From positions 682,001-746,000 of the forward strand of contig CAWAWM010000003.1 of the NCBI GenBank assembly GCA_963785765.1: a stretch of 64,000 nucleotides of DNA. The letters are read 5' to 3'. Shown here piece by piece: positions 61,785-64,000 of this stretch. Origin of the DNA: DATBGO01 sp963785765. GTDB lineage: Bacteria; Actinomycetota; Actinomycetes; Streptosporangiales; Streptosporangiaceae. The translations under genes and the position numbers were made by a program. The notes beneath the pieces were generated by a model, which was not told the origin of the DNA, made no database searches, and worked only from the letters and a program-made list of their open reading frames with translations. The stretch's first letter is position 1. Each line of letters starts with the position of its first letter.

Positions 61785-62468
61785 CTAGCGGAGGACGGCG
61801 AAGTAGAGGAACAGGTTGGTCGGGATGTTCCCGGTCACGTTCTTGCTGTCGTGACGCTGCAGATACTGCAGCTCCCTGTCGCTCTTGGCCCGGACGATCT
61901 TGTTCCAGGCCGTCAGATTCTTCACGCCGACGACATCGACGTTCCACCACTCGCTCTGGTGGCTGTTGTTCGTGGCGACGATGTGGCTGTGCGGCGGAAG
62001 CGGCAGGTTCTGGGTGCCGCTGCCCAGCACGGCAGACAGGTCGATGGTGTGCGGGTGATCGATGCAGCGCCCGGCGACCGGGCACTGCAGAGTGGACCTC
62101 GGCGGAGTGAAGCCCAGCGGCACGACCACGTACAACGGGTCGAAGGTACTCGCCGGGGTCTGGGTGTAGTTGGTTCCCGCCTCACATCTCGAGTGCGCCC
62201 GGCTGGCCGGCGGTGCCTGGCAGGAATAGTTCCTGGAGTAGTAGAACCGCACGGTGTGGCCCGCGAACCAGCCCTTGGTGAATCCCACCCGCGCATGCGA
62301 GCTGCTGGCCGCCGTCAGCTGAGTCATGCCGGTCATCCCGGCCTGCGCTGAGCCGGGTGCGGCCAAGGCCGTGCCTGATGCGATGGCCAGCACCACCGCC
62401 AGCACGCCGAGCAGGCCGACGCCGGCCATTCGGGTGCTCGCCCAGCGGCGCCGTTTCATTTGGATCAT
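61785..62468 (-). CDS. Secreted protein, unknown
   Basis: 227 residues. A signal peptide (MAGVGLLGVLAVVLAIASGTALAAPG) leads to a mature domain with four or more Cys, for example RNYSCQAPPASRAHSRCEAG and LQCPVAGRCIDHPHTIDLS, and a His-containing PPHSHIVATNNSHQSEWWNVDVVGV. Those residues could hold a metal, but I do not know the family. AGGGGAGG precedes the ATG at 62468, and a good promoter lies at 62552-62580. Confidence 0.75.
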   Translation of the reverse strand: MIQMKRRRWASTRMAGVGLLGVLAVVLAIASGTALAAPGSAQAGMTGMTQLTAASSSHARVGFTKGWFAGHTVRFYYSRNYSCQAPPASRAHSRCEAGTNYTQTPASTFDPLYVVVPLGFTPPRSTLQCPVAGRCIDHPHTIDLSAVLGSGTQNLPLPPHSHIVATNNSHQSEWWNVDVVGVKNLTAWNKIVRAKSDRELQYLQRHDSKNVTGNIPTNLFLYFAVLR

Positions 62469-62551
62469 CGATTTCCTCCCCTATTCCCGGCGGGCCCGAT
62501 GGCGCGCCGATCTCGCAGCTGACTTCGGTACCGTCACCGAGCCGGATTGGC

Positions 62552-62581
62552 ATCATAACTATTCGTGACACTGGCGTCACG
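62552..62581 (-). promoter_or_regulatory. Promoter with palindrome over the -35
   Basis: On the minus strand GTGACG (62575-62580), 17 bases, TATGAT (62552-62557). The palindrome CGTGAC-N6-GTCACG (62564-62581) covers the -35, a likely regulator site. Confidence 0.6.
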
Positions 62582-62716
62582 TTTCGTCATAGGGCCAGCG
62601 CCTGACGCCACGGGTCGGCTCACGGGCTGCCTGGCTCAGGCGCCGTACCGGCCGCACCAGGCTGCTGCGTAAGACCAGCAGGCTGCTGCCGATGGCCAGC
62701 GCGAATACCGGCCCGG

Positions 62717-63559
62717 TCAGCGACCGGCCAGACCGGAGGTGAGGAAATCGGTGAGCACCTCGGTCACCAGCCCCGGCTGCTCCATGTTGACCAGGTGCCC
62801 GGCGGCGGGGACCCGGTGATACCTGGCGCCGGGGATGCGGCTGGCCAGCGTGTCCGACATGGCCAGGAAGCCCGGCACATCGTGTTCGCCCGCGACCACC
62901 AGGGCCGGCATGGTCAGCTCCTCGAGCGCTTCGATGGGCGGCTGGCGGTCTTCCCGGTGCGGGTCCTGGCCGAGCCAGTGCTGGCCCGGATAACCGCTGA
63001 CCATCTCGGCTAGCTGGCCGGCCAGCTCCGGCCGCTGCCGCGCCACGGCGAACAGCGGGTGAGCCAGCCACGCCGCGCGGCCGGCCAGGACGCCGCCGAG
63101 CCGCACCGCCCTGGCCACGTCATCCAGCCCGGCCGCTGACTCCGGGTCCCACGGCACGCCGTCAAGTACCGCGTCGAGCAGCACCAGGGCGCGCACCCGG
63201 GCCGGAGCCAGCAGCGCCGCCTGCACCGTCACCCGGCCGCCGAACGACAGGCCGACCAGCACCGCCTCGCTAATGTCCAGGTGGTCCAGGAGCGCGATCA
63301 GGTCATCGGCGTGGGTGTAGGGAATCGCGGAATCGAATGGGCCGGTGGCACCGAATCCGCGGCAGTCGTAGCGCACGACCAGGAAGTCCGCGGCCAGCGC
63401 GGCCACCTGCGGATCCCACATCCGCATGTCCAGCCCGAACCCGTGGACCAGGACCACCGCCGGCCCGGTGCCATGTGTCTGATACACCAGGGCGGCTCCG
63501 GGCCGCGCCAGCACCCGCGTGCCAGTGCCTGCCGCCTCCCGGCGCCGCCCGGTTTTCAT
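62717..63559 (-). CDS. Alpha/beta hydrolase
   Basis: 280 residues of the haloalkane dehalogenase/PcaD-like group. Oxyanion region VVLVHGFGLDMRMWDPQV, nucleophile elbow LVGLSFGGRVTVQAAL, acid in VVAGEHDVPG, and His in VPAAGHLVNMEQP. Soluble, no signal peptide. Substrate unknown. The ATG at 63559 is where homology begins; the frame remains open upstream into the LuxR fragment but that part is out of register with any real domain. A weak ribosome site precedes it. Confidence 0.88.
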   Translation of the reverse strand: MKTGRRREAAGTGTRVLARPGAALVYQTHGTGPAVVLVHGFGLDMRMWDPQVAALAADFLVVRYDCRGFGATGPFDSAIPYTHADDLIALLDHLDISEAVLVGLSFGGRVTVQAALLAPARVRALVLLDAVLDGVPWDPESAAGLDDVARAVRLGGVLAGRAAWLAHPLFAVARQRPELAGQLAEMVSGYPGQHWLGQDPHREDRQPPIEALEELTMPALVVAGEHDVPGFLAMSDTLASRIPGARYHRVPAAGHLVNMEQPGLVTEVLTDFLTSGLAGR

Positions 63560-63573
63560 CAGCGTCGCCCGCG

Positions 63574-63867
63574 CTACGGGCGTGCTTCGAGCACGATGTT
63601 GAACGGGGTCTGCGCCGCCTGGCGGAACCTGCTGAAGCCCGCGGCAGCGGCGATTTCCCCGATCCTGGCCTGCCCGGCCTGGTTGCCGAGGACCACGTCC
63701 GGCTGCTGGGCCAGCGCGCGCGGCACGCACAGCAGCGTGGAGAACGCGTAGTAGATGCGGCCGACCGGGTTGAGGTTGCCGCTCAGATCGTCGGCCGCGG
63801 CGGGCTCGACGATCAGCCAGGTACCGTCGGGCGCCAGGGCCTGCCTGATGTGCCGCGCCGCGGCCGC
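63574..63867 (-). pseudogene. C-terminal fragment of a class I methyltransferase
   Basis: On the minus strand about 97 residues read HIRQALAPDGTWLIVEP, then SGNLNPVGRIYYAFSTLLCVP and GFSRFRQAAQTPFNIVLEARP to the TAG at 63574. These are the last third of a well-known actinobacterial SAM methyltransferase family. The SAM-binding N-terminal part is absent; instead, at about 63867, the sequence changes to a different gene in another frame. Confidence 0.65.
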
Positions 63868-64000
63868 TGGTCAGCACCGCCTCATGGGTGAGCGCGTGCC
63901 GGAACCTGAAGGAGTCCTGGTCGGCCGCGATGAGCTGCAGGCTTACTCCGCGTCGCAGGGCGGCGAGCACGGCCTCTTCCGGCAGGCCCGTCAGCTGGCT
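63868..64000 (-). pseudogene. Fragment of a LuxR/AAA-type regulator, cut by window edge
   Basis: The minus strand from base 64000 reads SQLTGLPEEAVLAALRRGVSLQLIAA, then FRFRHALTHEAVLTS, matching the end of the ATPase region of large LuxR-family regulators. Homology ends at about 63868, where methyltransferase sequence begins in a different frame. The upstream part lies outside the window. Confidence 0.55.

Noticed and set aside
62577..62716. Small membrane protein GPVFALAIGSSLLVLRSSLVRPVRR... between the hydrolase and the secreted-protein promoter
   Set aside because: No ATG, GTG or TTG start in a sensible place after the upstream stop; may be a decayed gene end, but too little to support a feature.

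Overview
The window is high-GC DNA from an actinomycete. The evidence is strong G/C third-position bias, frequent GTG starts, many ATGA/GTGA stop-start overlaps, leaderless promoters, an ECF41 sigma factor with its partner gene, an F420-type LLM oxidoreductase domain, and DUF1707, DUF2267 and DUF6186 proteins. I cannot place it below class level. I see no rRNA, tRNA, insertion sequence, phage gene or CRISPR array, so it looks like ordinary chromosome rich in envelope and accessory genes.

Layout. 1-3.9 kb: apolipoprotein N-acyltransferase (cut by the left edge), a lipoprotein L,D-transpeptidase and a methyltransferase. 3.9-14.0 kb: a leftward, translationally coupled cell-surface glycan operon with two family-2 glycosyltransferases (one frameshifted), a polysaccharide deacetylase, a Wzx/MATE-type flippase, a large GT-C-like membrane protein, an ATP-grasp ligase and a flavoprotein monooxygenase. 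It is driven from an AT-rich divergent promoter region. 14.4-20.2 kb: serine hydrolase, DedA protein, secreted transglycosylase-like protein, and the ECF41 sigma/CMD pair. 20.3-28.2 kb: small metabolic and regulatory genes, with three clear operator regions and a MNT/HEPN toxin-antitoxin-like pair. 28.4-35 kb: a stand-alone LanC-like protein, an SRPBCC protein, a P-loop/LLM fusion, YceI, a second unassigned ATP-grasp protein and an esterase.

35.5-45.9 kb: lon (frameshifted), a phosphoribosyltransferase-hydrolase fusion, DUF2267, and a pentose phosphate/glucose-6-phosphate block (zwf, rpiA, pgl, gnd, pgi) that would feed NADPH and ribose phosphate. 46.2-52.6 kb: HAD and NUDIX hydrolases, a kinase-like/ParB-like fusion, a large LuxR-type ATPase regulator and a metallo-beta-lactamase-fold hydrolase. 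53-57.6 kb: two small membrane proteins, ung, a broken secreted lipoprotein gene and dinB. 57.7-62.5 kb: a group of large secreted or membrane proteins of unknown role. 62.7-64 kb: an alpha/beta hydrolase, then an abrupt joint between a methyltransferase tail and a LuxR/ATPase fragment.

Two features cut across the window. Three genes (the glycosyltransferase at 11.9 kb, lon at 37.1 kb and the lipoprotein at 55.5 and 55.95 kb) carry frameshifts in GGCC/CCGG-rich runs. At three of these four sites a single missing base would restore the frame, which suggests systematic sequencing error at a motif. Short tandem repeats, mostly with a 15-bp unit, recur inside and between genes.
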